Of a stretch of DNA of 64,000 bases, positions 24,812 through 33,092 are shown piece after piece. The translations under genes were made by a program, and so were the position numbers. Position 1 is the stretch's first letter. Each line of letters begins with the position of its first letter. The notes under the pieces were generated by a model. It did not search any database. It was not told where the DNA came from and saw only the letters and a list, made by a program, of their open reading frames with translations. The stretch comes from DALYDK01 sp964477125 (GTDB lineage Bacteria; Patescibacteriota; Saccharimonadia; Saccharimonadales; CAIOMD01). The stretch spans positions 1 to 64,000 of the forward strand of contig CAYZCZ010000002.1 of the NCBI GenBank assembly GCA_964477125.1. The letters are read 5' to 3'.

Positions 24812-25393
24812 CTATCCATTAGCTTTCTCGGCAAATTCTTTGGATTCTATTAAATCGGTAACAGTTTTATAATTTGTGAGCTTATTTTCTGTAATTGTAT
24901 AGCTATTGCCTTTTTTCAGATAATCCTGCCAATCTAACAGTTCCACCTCAATTTTTTCACCAACATCAATTTTCTGATCGACTCTATCAAGCGCATCCCA
25001 GGCAATATATACATAAATAAACCATTCTATTTTGCGTTGAGGTTGGTGCACATTAAGAAGCTTCCAATTTCTAAAAGAATACCCTGTTTCTTCTTTCATT
25101 TCGCGTTTAGAGGCATATAATGGTGATCCATCGTCCGGATCTATCCGACCACCAGGTAAACCAAATGCACGTTTTGTGCCATCTGGTTGCTCTTCATTTA
25201 ATACCAATAGCTGTCCGTCTACTATGCCTAATATCTGAACGGTATCAGTTCGTTTTGCCATTTCAAAAATAGACAAACTTCCATCATACATTTCTTGTTG
25301 CCATTGGTATATGTCGAATATTTCGCCAGTAAACACTTTTTTAGCATTTTTTGGTACTAAACGTGCATTTTTTGGTAATTTTCGAATAGTCAT
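24812..25393 (-). CDS. NUDIX hydrolase
   Basis: Hydrolyses a nucleoside diphosphate linked to another group, like ADP-ribose or dNTP pools; substrate not predictable. The Nudix box is GLPGGRIDPDDGSPLYASKREMKEETGYSF (in part). REMKEETGY is canonical, but the first Glu of the consensus is not in place and the loop is one residue longer. The EYL-type C-terminus includes IEVELLDWQDYLKKGN. The 193-aa length matches ADP-ribose pyrophosphatase relatives. TAGAAT seven bases before ATG 25393 suggests a leaderless mRNA. Confidence 0.85.
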   Translation of the reverse strand: MTIRKLPKNARLVPKNAKKVFTGEIFDIYQWQQEMYDGSLSIFEMAKRTDTVQILGIVDGQLLVLNEEQPDGTKRAFGLPGGRIDPDDGSPLYASKREMKEETGYSFRNWKLLNVHQPQRKIEWFIYVYIAWDALDRVDQKIDVGEKIEVELLDWQDYLKKGNSYTITENKLTNYKTVTDLIESKEFAEKANG

Positions 25394-25400
25394 AACAATT

Positions 25401-25406
25401 ATTCTA
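25401..25406 (-). promoter_or_regulatory. -10 box of the NUDIX gene (leaderless geometry)
   Basis: TAGAAT ends 7 nt before ATG 25393 on minus. Confidence 0.45.
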
Positions 25407-25423
25407 CTAGAATATTATTCATC

Positions 25424-26011
25424 TTACGAGGAATTACTATCTACAACTTCTCGGGTCTTATTTATTATGTATTCCAGCCTGTCTTTTGTAATTTTTGGCT
25501 CACTATTCACTAATGCTTTTTGGGCACTTTGTTCTTCCTTGCTCCAAGTCCTTGTTATCTTGTGGTTAGGTCCTTCGGGATTATCTATTTTCACAGAAAC
25601 ATCTTCTATCTCATTTATGAGATAATGGACTATTGAATATGCAATCCTCCCATTCTCAATAGATACCATATGTGATATAAGCATATAGTCGTACTCCTCT
25701 GAGTACGGCATGCTTTCGACTTCACTAAGACACAACTCTATCCCTAAGATTTTCGGGTCTAAGTCACTAATTTCGTTAAAGTACGGTTCATCGTTAATAG
25801 GTTCTCTCTCGCCCAGCTCTATACATAGCTCTATTTGCGCATCATTGCTGACTAGTCTTTTCGTAATAGAACAAGGGCTTGGACTTCGTTCAATAAAACC
25901 TTCAGCTATTTCATCTGCTAAGTATTTAAGGAATTTTGTGAACTTTGCAATATCGTCCTTGCTCGGTTTCTTTTCAGCTTGTTTTGACTGAAAATTTTCA
26001 TTCCTGTTCAT
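25424..26011 (-). CDS. Hypothetical protein D of four-gene cassette (195 aa)
   Basis: Soluble acidic protein (MNRNENFQSKQAEKKPSKDD; LADEIAEGFIERSPSPCSIT; SEVESMPYSEEYDYMLISHM). No recognised motif or membrane helix. Its start overlaps the stop of the 192-aa gene by ATGA, so the two are translationally coupled. Last gene of a cassette transcribed 28,071 to 25,424. Function unknown. Confidence 0.65.
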   Translation of the reverse strand: MNRNENFQSKQAEKKPSKDDIAKFTKFLKYLADEIAEGFIERSPSPCSITKRLVSNDAQIELCIELGEREPINDEPYFNEISDLDPKILGIELCLSEVESMPYSEEYDYMLISHMVSIENGRIAYSIVHYLINEIEDVSVKIDNPEGPNHKITRTWSKEEQSAQKALVNSEPKITKDRLEYIINKTREVVDSNSS

Positions 26012-26586
26012 ATTACTTTTGTATCCCCTATTTTTGACATATCTTCTTCGGTGAAAACTTCTATTAACTTCAGTACATATGGCATATCAAATTTTGATAA
26101 TTCCCTATGAGTAAGGTCCATGTCAGCTAGTACTGGGTCAAAAGCAATCGCATGGTGTCCGAGTCTTTCGTATATGTTTCCCGCAGTCCATGCTACGGTT
26201 TCTATTGTATAAGTTGCGCTTTGCACCACTTGGCCAATTCGACGCATTTCTACTGTTGTTCTTGTGCCAATTGGGCTAATATTTGCTATTGGCATTTCAA
26301 TAGACTCGATTTTTAAAGATGCCTGTTTCTGTTGGCCCTCTATCCATGATGCATGATTAAAATCTATGCTAAGGTTTGTGGGGTGGCTAATACTATCTTT
26401 CATGTTTATTGCTTTAAAGTGACCACTATACCAGCGGTCACTACCTTCTGTATGATAATGTCTTGTGTCTGAATTATAGTAAAATGCGTCTGACAAAATT
26501 GTTTCTAACTTCTTCATATCTAATGCATCAACCGGTAAGCTAGCCAGCTCTATAGTGTTTAAATGCTGTTCATATTTTAAACCCAC
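26008..26586 (-). CDS. Hypothetical protein C of four-gene cassette (192 aa)
   Basis: Starts at GTG 26586, 1 nt after the flippase stop, with AAGGT as the ribosome site. Soluble, mixed charge: SDAFYYNSDTRHYHTEGSDR, ISPIGTRTTVEMRRIGQVVQ, IYERLGHHAIAFDPVLADMD. Beta-rich in appearance. No known domain seen. It ends in TGA overlapping the next ATG. Function unknown; linkage suggests work with the flippase. Confidence 0.65.
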   Translation of the reverse strand: MGLKYEQHLNTIELASLPVDALDMKKLETILSDAFYYNSDTRHYHTEGSDRWYSGHFKAINMKDSISHPTNLSIDFNHASWIEGQQKQASLKIESIEMPIANISPIGTRTTVEMRRIGQVVQSATYTIETVAWTAGNIYERLGHHAIAFDPVLADMDLTHRELSKFDMPYVLKLIEVFTEEDMSKIGDTKVI

Positions 26587-26587
26587 G

Positions 26588-27520
26588 CTATAAGACCTTT
26601 GACCTTAACGCATATTGGGTGGCAATATAGCCTGGTAATATAGGTAACCAGTAAGTTATGAACCTATACGTAAAGGCTATAGCAATGGCCTGGTCGGCCG
26701 ATACGCCAAATTGGGTCATAGTTAAGGCTAACGTTGCTTCGGCCCCTACAACACCTCCAGGTAACGGCGTAGCACTTGCTCCAAGCGTACCTAAAGAAAC
26801 AGTGACTATTACTGCCAACACAGACAAACTGACACCCATAGACATGCCAGAAGCCCATAAGGCCACCATATAACCCAGAGTAGTAACCAGTCCTGCTAAA
26901 AAACCCAGTAAAAGTCGTTTTTTTCGATGCTCGTAAAGCTTTAGTGTTTGCAAAAGTTCTGTAACAAACGAAACCACTTTTTGCCTTAATGATTTCATGA
27001 AATACACTACACCTAGTGCAATTATTAGAAATATAGGTATTAAGAAAATTATTTTTGGGATCTTAAAACCATCCATAATTGAACGTCCAGATATTAAAAG
27101 AGCTAGTAAAGTTATAGTGACGTTACCCATAAAAGTTACAATGGCATTAGTACTAATAACCGCACTAAGCTCTACGACTTTATGTCCAGAATTGGAAAGA
27201 ACCTTACCCATAGTAGCAATACCCCCAACACTTGCGGGTGTAACCCTAGACGTAAATAAACTAGCAGTTTGCGCAATAAATAAGTTAAAAAATTTAGTCT
27301 TTTTTAAAGCAATCTGGTAATAAACTGTCGCAGCTGCAACCACACTGCTCATCTGAGCCAAAATACCAACTAGCAACCATAATGGGTTAGCATTTTTTAT
27401 TTGCTCGAAACCCTTGATTATAGCTTCCCTTTGCCAGTAAACAAAAATCACAGCCAATATAGTTGCAACAATGGTTGCATAAACCCGCCAATTTTTATTA
27501 CTAACTTTAATTTTAGCCAT
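26588..27520 (-). CDS. Flippase-like membrane protein (AglD/MprF TM-domain family)
   Basis: About eight membrane helices of the lysylphosphatidylglycerol synthase TM-region family (UPF0104, AglD2-type). Hallmarks are FTSRVTPASVGGIATMGKVL (~residue 90) and GASATPLPGGVVGAEATLAL with YRFITYWLPILPG at the C-terminus. There is no cytosolic aminoacyl-transferase domain, so it is not MprF. A lipid-linked glycan or phospholipid transport role is plausible. Its ATG overlaps the upstream stop (TAATG). A second paralogue lies at 34880. Confidence 0.8.
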   Translation of the reverse strand: MAKIKVSNKNWRVYATIVATILAVIFVYWQREAIIKGFEQIKNANPLWLLVGILAQMSSVVAAATVYYQIALKKTKFFNLFIAQTASLFTSRVTPASVGGIATMGKVLSNSGHKVVELSAVISTNAIVTFMGNVTITLLALLISGRSIMDGFKIPKIIFLIPIFLIIALGVVYFMKSLRQKVVSFVTELLQTLKLYEHRKKRLLLGFLAGLVTTLGYMVALWASGMSMGVSLSVLAVIVTVSLGTLGASATPLPGGVVGAEATLALTMTQFGVSADQAIAIAFTYRFITYWLPILPGYIATQYALRSKVL

Positions 27521-28071
27521 TAGTATTCTCTTTCTAACTTAATTCTACTAGATAAATCTAGCATGCGGTTACAAAGTACATCACAATCTTGAGCATTCAT
27601 AGGCTCAATACTTACATACCTATTAGGTTGAACTACATCTATCAGCTGTCTTGTTTCGATAATTGATCTTGAGCTAAGGATAGACACATCGTTAACAATA
27701 TCTTTTTTAATTGCAACACAACCCAGCTGTCTGCTACATTGTAAATCATATACTTCACGAAAGTTAGAATATCTACCTTCTTCAGATAATACATATTCTA
27801 AGAAAGAAACCTTAATAGTCCAGTTTCGCTTAAAATCTTTTACCACAGATACTGACAAGAACTCATCAACTGCATTACTGCCAATTGTTTCTCCAGAATC
27901 TGCGAATATAACAAATCTTCTAGCTTTTTCACCTTTTTCCGTCAAATCAATGACTTCTTTCCTGGCAACTGGCCGCACTACACCCATTGCAATATCACGT
28001 ATTGATTCTGCCTCTGATAAAGGAATTAAGCCTTCAGTATATGAACCAGATATACTCATACTGCAGTCCAT
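27520..28071 (-). CDS. Hypothetical protein A of four-gene cassette (183 aa)
   Basis: First gene of the cassette. Soluble, with no signal peptide (MDCSMSISGSYTEGLIPLSE; KARRFVIFADSGETIGSNAV; VVQPNRYVSIEPMNAQDCDV). Beta-rich pattern; five cysteines without a clear metal motif. It couples to the flippase through TAATG. A possible -10 lies in the 119-bp upstream gap (near AAAGCATAATATATG). Function unknown. Confidence 0.6.
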   Translation of the reverse strand: MDCSMSISGSYTEGLIPLSEAESIRDIAMGVVRPVARKEVIDLTEKGEKARRFVIFADSGETIGSNAVDEFLSVSVVKDFKRNWTIKVSFLEYVLSEEGRYSNFREVYDLQCSRQLGCVAIKKDIVNDVSILSSRSIIETRQLIDVVQPNRYVSIEPMNAQDCDVLCNRMLDLSSRIKLEREY

Positions 28072-28190
28072 ACACTTTCTATCTCAAGCACAGGCACATA
28101 TATTATGCTTTGTGTTTTATCTGACATAAGCAGATTATACACCTAGCAAATAAAATATTCTATAAAATTGTCAACTATAAATTAAGTCTG

Positions 28191-28448
28191 TTATATGTGG
28201 TTTTTTTCGACGTGCTCTTTATTGATACCATTTTTTAAATTAGTAAACCCCATGGCTTGTAAAAAACGCATAGATGAATTGCTACGGGAACCACTAAGAC
28301 AATATAAAACTAGTGGCGTATCTTTGGGCACATCTTTTAACTGTGGTGCACCCGCCATAAGCTGGCTTGGTGGAATATTAATGGCACCTTCAACGTGTCC
28401 TCGATTAAATTCTGACGGCTCTCTAACATCGATAATAACTGGCTTCAT
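28191..28448 (-). CDS. Single-domain rhodanese
   Basis: Sulfurtransferase fold of ~85 aa: VIIDVREPSEFNRGHVEGAINIP at the start, then the active-site loop LVLYCLSGSRSNSSM with the catalytic Cys, and FLQAMGFTNLKNGI. Such proteins carry persulfide sulfur for tRNA thiolation, Fe-S assembly or detoxification; the partner is not evident. ATG 28448 gives MKPVIIDVRE; TTG 28454 is an alternative. It is alone between unrelated genes. Confidence 0.88.
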   Translation of the reverse strand: MKPVIIDVREPSEFNRGHVEGAINIPPSQLMAGAPQLKDVPKDTPLVLYCLSGSRSNSSMRFLQAMGFTNLKNGINKEHVEKNHI

Positions 28449-28657
28449 AATCAACTTTCTGGCAACTATTTTATTGCTTTGCCCACATAATATAATGCGC
28501 TTAGTGCCTACATTATTGCAACTGCCATTAGTAATTGTTTTAGTAATTCATCTGATAAACTGAATTTTTTTAATATATTATTGAAAAATGCGTACTTCAA
28601 TTTTTTTAAGCCTAGTTGCTTTTTCCCAAATAATCTATTTTACTTTGTGATGCGATT

Positions 28658-29947
28658 TTACAAGTCAGTAATAATCAGCCTTGTTTGTTCGGTTGTGTCG
28701 CGGTTACGAACAGTAACAGTCCCGTCTTCTAGTGTTTCAAAATCAATAACTATACATTTTGGTGTGCCAATTTCGTCTTGACGACGATATCTTTTACCAA
28801 TATTGCCGTTGTCATCCCAAGTAACATTTCCGTATTTCTTTTTTAAATTAATATAAACGTCTCTAGCCTTTTCTACAAGCTCTAGTTTATTTTTTAGTAG
28901 CGGGCTGACACAGAACTTATAAGGAGCTAAATGTTCAGGAAGCTTCAAATAAATCCTTTTTTCACCTTTTACTTCATCTTCTATATAGGCCTCACTCAAA
29001 ACAGCCATTATTGCCCGTTCTACTCCAAAGCTCGGTTCTATTACGTGTGGGACAAACTTTTCGTTAGTTCCCTTAGTGTTATACTCCATGCTTTTGCCAC
29101 TATTATTTTGAATATTCATAAGATCAAAATTTGTTCTATACGCCAAACCTAAAAGTTCTTCTTTGCCTATTGGAAAATCGTATTCAAAATCTATAGTTCT
29201 TTTACTGTAATGTGCCCGTTCTTTATCAGGAACTTCTAGTTCATGCACTTTTTCTTTACTCAAACCCAAACCATTGAGCCATTCATGTACAAGTATGACC
29301 CACTTTTCAAATTCTTTTTCCCAATTATCAGGATGGACAAAATATTCTATTTCCATTTGTTCGAATTCACGGCTACGGAAAATAAAATCACGCGGGCTAA
29401 TTTCGTTACGAAAAGCTTTACCTTGCTGTGCCAATCCAAATGGTAAATCCGGGTACAAAGTATCGACAACATTCTTATAGTTTGTAAAAATACCTTGTGC
29501 TGTCTCTGGCCTTAAATAACTAATACTTGACTCATCTTCGACCGGCCCTACAGTAGTTTTAAACATCATATTAAATTGCCTGGCCTCTCCGAATGTATTT
29601 TTCTTACCGCAATTTGGGCATGAACTTATGTCAATTTTATCAGCGCGAAAACGGCTTTTGCATGAATTACATTCAACAAGTGGGTCTGTAAATGTGTCTA
29701 CATGGCCACTGGCTTTCCATACTTTTTGATTCATAAGTATAGCCGCATCTACACCATACATATCCTCACGGTCAGTAACGAACATTTTCCACCATAGCTG
29801 CATAATATTCCGCTTTAACATCACCCCTAACGGACCATAGTCCCATGTTCCTGCTAGCCCACCATAAATATCACTACCCTGGAAAATAAAACCACGACGT
29901 TTTGCCAGACTTACAATGTCTTCCATTTTTGTTTCATTATTATTCAT
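28658..29947 (-). CDS. glyS: Glycyl-tRNA synthetase (class II, alpha2 type)
   Basis: Charges tRNA-Gly. It is the homodimeric, archaeal/eukaryotic-like form: MEDIVSLAKRRGFIFQGSDI, YGGLAGTWDYGPLGVMLKRN, a zinc ribbon CNSCKSRFRADKIDISSCPNC, RPETAQGIFTNYKNV, EISPRDFIFRSREFEQMEIE and the C-terminal anticodon domain. ATG 29947 (MNNNETKMED) is chosen because TATAAT ends 7 nt upstream; a longer frame to 29995 would place the promoter inside the gene. The length of 429 aa is normal. A 38-bp palindrome lies just upstream. Confidence 0.95.
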   Translation of the reverse strand: MNNNETKMEDIVSLAKRRGFIFQGSDIYGGLAGTWDYGPLGVMLKRNIMQLWWKMFVTDREDMYGVDAAILMNQKVWKASGHVDTFTDPLVECNSCKSRFRADKIDISSCPNCGKKNTFGEARQFNMMFKTTVGPVEDESSISYLRPETAQGIFTNYKNVVDTLYPDLPFGLAQQGKAFRNEISPRDFIFRSREFEQMEIEYFVHPDNWEKEFEKWVILVHEWLNGLGLSKEKVHELEVPDKERAHYSKRTIDFEYDFPIGKEELLGLAYRTNFDLMNIQNNSGKSMEYNTKGTNEKFVPHVIEPSFGVERAIMAVLSEAYIEDEVKGEKRIYLKLPEHLAPYKFCVSPLLKNKLELVEKARDVYINLKKKYGNVTWDDNGNIGKRYRRQDEIGTPKCIVIDFETLEDGTVTVRNRDTTEQTRLIITDL

Positions 29948-29954
29948 AGGTGTA

Positions 29955-29960
29955 ATTATA
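29955..29960 (-). promoter_or_regulatory. -10 box of glyS (leaderless geometry)
   Basis: TATAAT ends 7 nt before ATG 29947 on minus; this decides the start codon. Confidence 0.5.
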
Positions 29961-30000
29961 TCACTACTTACTAATGATCCAGGCTCAAAAACCATAATTT

Positions 30001-30038
30001 ATCCTCACTTTTCTCACGATCGTGAGAAAAGTGAGGAT
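30001..30038. repeat. 38-bp perfect palindrome upstream of glyS
   Basis: Perfect inverted repeat, arms of 19 (ATCCTCACTTTTCTCACGA and its complement) with no spacer, centred on CGATCG. It lies between the recO stop and the glyS promoter. No T-run of terminator length follows on minus; a TTT follows on plus. Confidence 0.8.
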
Positions 30039-30073
30039 TTTCAGCTTTGGATTATTTGATAATAGTTAGCCAG

Positions 30074-30757
30074 CTAGTGGGTGTGGAGTTTGATAAAAGA
30101 TCTGATGCTAGGGAGTAAATCTTCTGATAACTTACTAGCTTCGTTAACTTTTACTAGTTTATCAGGCGTGTTATAGCATGCTAATTTTAGGAATTTAATA
30201 TGATTAGGGCTAAAAACCCCTTCTGGGTGGGCAAAAAAACCTCCGCCATCTAGGTCAAACAGATATTGTTTGTCTTCAAGCAGTTTTTGACCATTTGTTT
30301 GAGACGATACATTCAGCCCACTCCCCGCTGTATCTAAATATTTTTCTAGCCACCATAGCTCCAAAACCTTATCGTCAATATTTGTATTAACTTGCTCTAG
30401 GGCATTTACAGCTAAAGTAAAATATTCAGATTCAGAGCTGTCTTCTGTTTGCCTATCTATAGTTCTAATTATATTTTGAGCGAGTTCTAAACGGACATAG
30501 TTGGTCATAAAATTTCCATAATGAGAAATTATTTTTGAGCTAGTTAATGTTGACACACCACCCCTGCCCTTAATAAATGTTATTTCAACTTGGCAGTATG
30601 GTTCTATACCACCAGCCATTTTACTTTTTTGTTTACGAACGCCTTTAGCCAAGCAAGTTATTTTACCGTTATTTTGGGTTAAAAAAGATACTATCCTATC
30701 AGCCTCGCCATAATTTGTTCGCCTTAACACTACAGCCTTATCAACAATAGTGTTCAT
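30074..30757 (-). CDS. recO: DNA repair protein RecO
   Basis: RecFOR mediator that loads RecA at gaps. The N-terminal OB fold is clear: DKAVVLRRTNYGEADRIVSFLTQNNGKITCLAKGVRKQKSKMAG, PYCQVEITFIKGRGGVSTLTSS. The helical C-terminal domain follows (KVLELWWLEKYLDTAG; GGGFFAHPEGVFSPNHIKFLK). The usual zinc Cys cluster is not visible. Length 227 aa is typical. It begins 1 nt after the stop of the receiver-like gene, so it belongs to the kinase-receiver-recO transcript. Confidence 0.88.
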   Translation of the reverse strand: MNTIVDKAVVLRRTNYGEADRIVSFLTQNNGKITCLAKGVRKQKSKMAGGIEPYCQVEITFIKGRGGVSTLTSSKIISHYGNFMTNYVRLELAQNIIRTIDRQTEDSSESEYFTLAVNALEQVNTNIDDKVLELWWLEKYLDTAGSGLNVSSQTNGQKLLEDKQYLFDLDGGGFFAHPEGVFSPNHIKFLKLACYNTPDKLVKVNEASKLSEDLLPSIRSFIKLHTH

Positions 30758-30758
30758 G

Positions 30759-31133
30759 CTAGTTGCTACCGTAAGACTTTATAATCCCTGCTAATTGCTT
30801 AGTGGATACGCGAGATTTATCCAAATACCGTTCCACACCAAATTTTTGCCAAACGGCTTCGTCTGCACCAAAGGAATATTCCGGGATTGAACTATAAATA
30901 ATAACTGGTATATCGTGCCAATCTTCATAAGATCTAAATTCATGCAAGAACTCTACTCCGCTATGACCGGCTAGTTTAGGCTCTAGGATAACTACATCAG
31001 GTAATTTTTTATCTATTTGGCGTATTGCAGATTCGGCGTCAGGAGCCCACACTACCTTAACTCCTAAGGAGTGTAGCTCACTTCCATATGCTTGAGCTAA
31101 GATTTTATTAGGTTCTATTAATAATATATTCAT
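30759..31133 (-). CDS. Degenerate response-regulator receiver (Asp to Glu)
   Basis: Single receiver domain of 124 aa without output domain. MNILLIEPNKILAQAYGSELH replaces the usual paired acidic residues at the N-terminus by E-P-N. The phosphoacceptor position reads VVILEPKLAGHSG, with Glu where Asp is expected. The conserved Lys is kept in RYLDKSRV. This is the form of a pseudo-receiver that mimics the phosphorylated state or binds partners without phosphorylation. It is followed by recO after a 1-nt gap and preceded by a kinase-like gene. ATG 31133 is used. Confidence 0.8.
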   Translation of the reverse strand: MNILLIEPNKILAQAYGSELHSLGVKVVWAPDAESAIRQIDKKLPDVVILEPKLAGHSGVEFLHEFRSYEDWHDIPVIIYSSIPEYSFGADEAVWQKFGVERYLDKSRVSTKQLAGIIKSYGSN

Positions 31134-31161
31134 TGATAATGGCTCTTTAATAGTCCTGCCA

Positions 31162-31860
31162 TCAAATAAAAGAAAGTTGGCGACTCATTGGTATGTAAAA
31201 TCCAACACCCTTTGACCTTTTATGAGAAAAAGATTTGAGATTGCTATCTAACCGATTAACAAGCTGAGATGCCAAAGCAAAACCTATCCCAGATGAGCTA
31301 CTGCTGTCTGGTGCTATCATTTTTGCTTTATGACTCAACTGACCTGCATTGGCAATATCAGCCATGTTTATATTTAGATCGTTACTATATACACCTATAC
31401 GCTGAGTAGTTGTTGCGGTTTGTTGCACGGCTACAGTAATTGTCGACTTACCCGTAGACTGGTTGCTTAGTATTAATCCTGAGAGCAAACCATATAAAGA
31501 ACCTTTTAGAGCTGAGTAATTCGCGTAAACTGGCTCAAGTTTTTTGCCAGCATCTAGCTTAAGTGTAATATTGTAAGCCTTAGCAAGCTGGCTTAGCTCG
31601 CTAGTTACGTCTTGGGCTGCCGCAGCGGCCGACAGACTTGTTAATGGTAACTCAGTTTGGTTTGCATGAACCGCAAAAAGTACATAGTTTAAAATTCCTA
31701 AGCCTTGGCGACTGATTTTTTCAATTAATTCAGCATTTTGCTCTAAGTCTTGGCCATTTTCAGCTAAAGCTTTTATTTGTATAAATTTTTCCTGAAAATC
31801 TACAAATAAAGGATTGTAGAAATCCATTTCTTTAGTTATATCTTGATTGTGACTACCCAA
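31162..31860 (-). CDS. Histidine-kinase-like ATPase without obvious phosphoacceptor His
   Basis: The C-terminal half resembles a GHKL ATP-binding domain: an N-box-like helix (NYSALKGSLYGLLSGLILSN) and a G2-like stretch (SGIGFALASQLVNRLDSNLK with KGVGFYIPMSRQL). The N-terminal helix region lacks a normal His-Glu/Asp H-box. The Asn of the N-box is replaced. No membrane segment. It starts at TTG 31860 after AAGGA and sits 28 bp before the degenerate receiver; the two were probably one two-component pair and may now act as scaffold proteins. Confidence 0.6.
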   Translation of the reverse strand: MGSHNQDITKEMDFYNPLFVDFQEKFIQIKALAENGQDLEQNAELIEKISRQGLGILNYVLFAVHANQTELPLTSLSAAAAAQDVTSELSQLAKAYNITLKLDAGKKLEPVYANYSALKGSLYGLLSGLILSNQSTGKSTITVAVQQTATTTQRIGVYSNDLNINMADIANAGQLSHKAKMIAPDSSSSSGIGFALASQLVNRLDSNLKSFSHKRSKGVGFYIPMSRQLSFI

Positions 31861-31939
31861 TTACAATCCTTTTTTATCCCATAGGTTTTCTATTTAACAC
31901 CAAATAAATATAAGCTTATTATACCATATTGAAGACTGT

Positions 31940-32716
31940 TTATGGATTAAATTTAAGATTCTTTAGGACAAAGTTATTAAAGTCGTTTATATATACTTCG
32001 CCTTCGGTCCATATTTTCAGCACTTTATCTCGAACTGGAATAATTACTACCGACCCGGTAGCTTTTTCGCTAATTTTTCCATCAATTCTTGTGCCATTTG
32101 CTCCAGCTGGCAACCCTGATATCGGTGTTGCCTTAGCCTCACCCTTTTTTAAGTACTTGTCATACGGCTGCATTTGCTGTGCATAGGTACTTTGAACTAT
32201 TTGGGCGCGTAATGCATATTTAAAACCATCTCCACCACTATTTTTGTCGGATGGTACGTAATTAGGATGGAAATAAGCCTCAACGTTCTTAGAGCCAGCA
32301 CCCTCATCTACATAGGCACTCCAGGTTTTAGGGTAAGCTAATACTACGCTTCCATATGAAGCTGGTGAGGTATACGAAGTTAGCGGTTCCTTAGATTGTT
32401 CTGCAAACTGGGCTTCCAGTTCTTTCTTTTGCTTTTCTTGAGCTAAGGCTACGGCAACAGCAGATTTCTTATCACTATTAGTTTTATAATCTAGCATCTG
32501 AGTGTAAAACAATACGGCCACAACTGCGCTGGCAATAAACAGCAAGCTTACTATAACTAACCCAATAATTAATCCTAGTGGCGGTTTGTTCGATGGTAAG
32601 CCATTGGGTGTTGGGGGCAACATTGAAGCGGGCGCCAACTGTGGCGTTTGGTAAGGGCTGGGTGGATACAAGTTATTTTGCCCGTTTTGTTGTGGGTATT
32701 GGTTATTTGGTGGCAT
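31940..32716 (-). CDS. Single-pass membrane protein with extracytoplasmic PsbP-like domain
   Basis: The first ~45 residues are Pro/Gln/Asn-rich (MPPNNQYPQQNGQNNLYPPS). One membrane helix follows (LGLIIGLVIVSLLFIASAVVAVLFY), then a Lys/Glu/Ala coil and a ~150-residue domain (YGSVVLAYPKTWSAYVDEGA; DGFKYALRAQIVQSTYAQQM; VIIPVRDKVLKIWTEGEVYI) that has PsbP/MOG1-like features. This layout is common among CPR surface proteins. Function unknown. No ribosome site is evident. Confidence 0.6.
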   Translation of the reverse strand: MPPNNQYPQQNGQNNLYPPSPYQTPQLAPASMLPPTPNGLPSNKPPLGLIIGLVIVSLLFIASAVVAVLFYTQMLDYKTNSDKKSAVAVALAQEKQKKELEAQFAEQSKEPLTSYTSPASYGSVVLAYPKTWSAYVDEGAGSKNVEAYFHPNYVPSDKNSGGDGFKYALRAQIVQSTYAQQMQPYDKYLKKGEAKATPISGLPAGANGTRIDGKISEKATGSVVIIPVRDKVLKIWTEGEVYINDFNNFVLKNLKFNP

Positions 32717-32860
32717 TATACTTATGCTAACACAAATTAGTTTGTAAGTTAAGAAGTTAGCAAGATAAAAAGTATAAATGCAATGTTAAATGGTAGATTC
32801 TAGACAATTGTAGTTACGATAAGCGGTCTTTAACCTCAATTAACCCACAAGATTATGTAG

Positions 32861-32895
32861 TGTTGGTGGGCGAGCATTTAACTCGCCCACCAACA
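32861..32895. other. 14-bp GC-rich hairpin
   Basis: Perfect arms TGTTGGTGGGCGAG / CTCGCCCACCAACA with a 7-nt loop (CATTTAA) in an AT-rich gap. No T-run on either side. It lies 53 bp behind the 30-aa ORF on minus and could cap its mRNA 3' end. Confidence 0.65.
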
Positions 32896-32947
32896 TGAGG
32901 AAAATGCTATTATCCCTCCTAGAAGTAAAAGGCTACTACGCCAATTT

Positions 32948-33040
32948 CTACCTAGAACGAAGCATGGTCAGTATTCTGCGAACAGATAATTGCCAACCAT
33001 TATTCTTGGGTTGCTCAGGTTCTCCTGGAGATTTAAACAT
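32948..33040 (-). CDS. Microprotein of 30 aa with strong ribosome site
   Basis: In the 376-bp gap between two genes, ATG 33040 follows GGGGGAGGTG by five A residues, one of the strongest Shine-Dalgarno sites in the window. The product is MFKSPGEPEQPKNNGWQLSV followed by a basic tail (RRILTMLRSR) and TAG. It could be amphipathic and membrane-associated. A GC-rich hairpin follows it. No homologue recognised. The rest of the gap holds nothing else I can support. Confidence 0.5.
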   Translation of the reverse strand: MFKSPGEPEQPKNNGWQLSVRRILTMLRSR

Positions 33041-33092
33041 TTTTTCACCTCCCCCGTAAATTACTCTACAACTATTTAGTGATTTCGTCTAT

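Noticed and set aside
26588..27520. MprF lysyl-phosphatidylglycerol synthase
   Set aside because: Only the transmembrane flippase part is present; the cytosolic aminoacyltransferase domain is missing here and in the copy at 34880.
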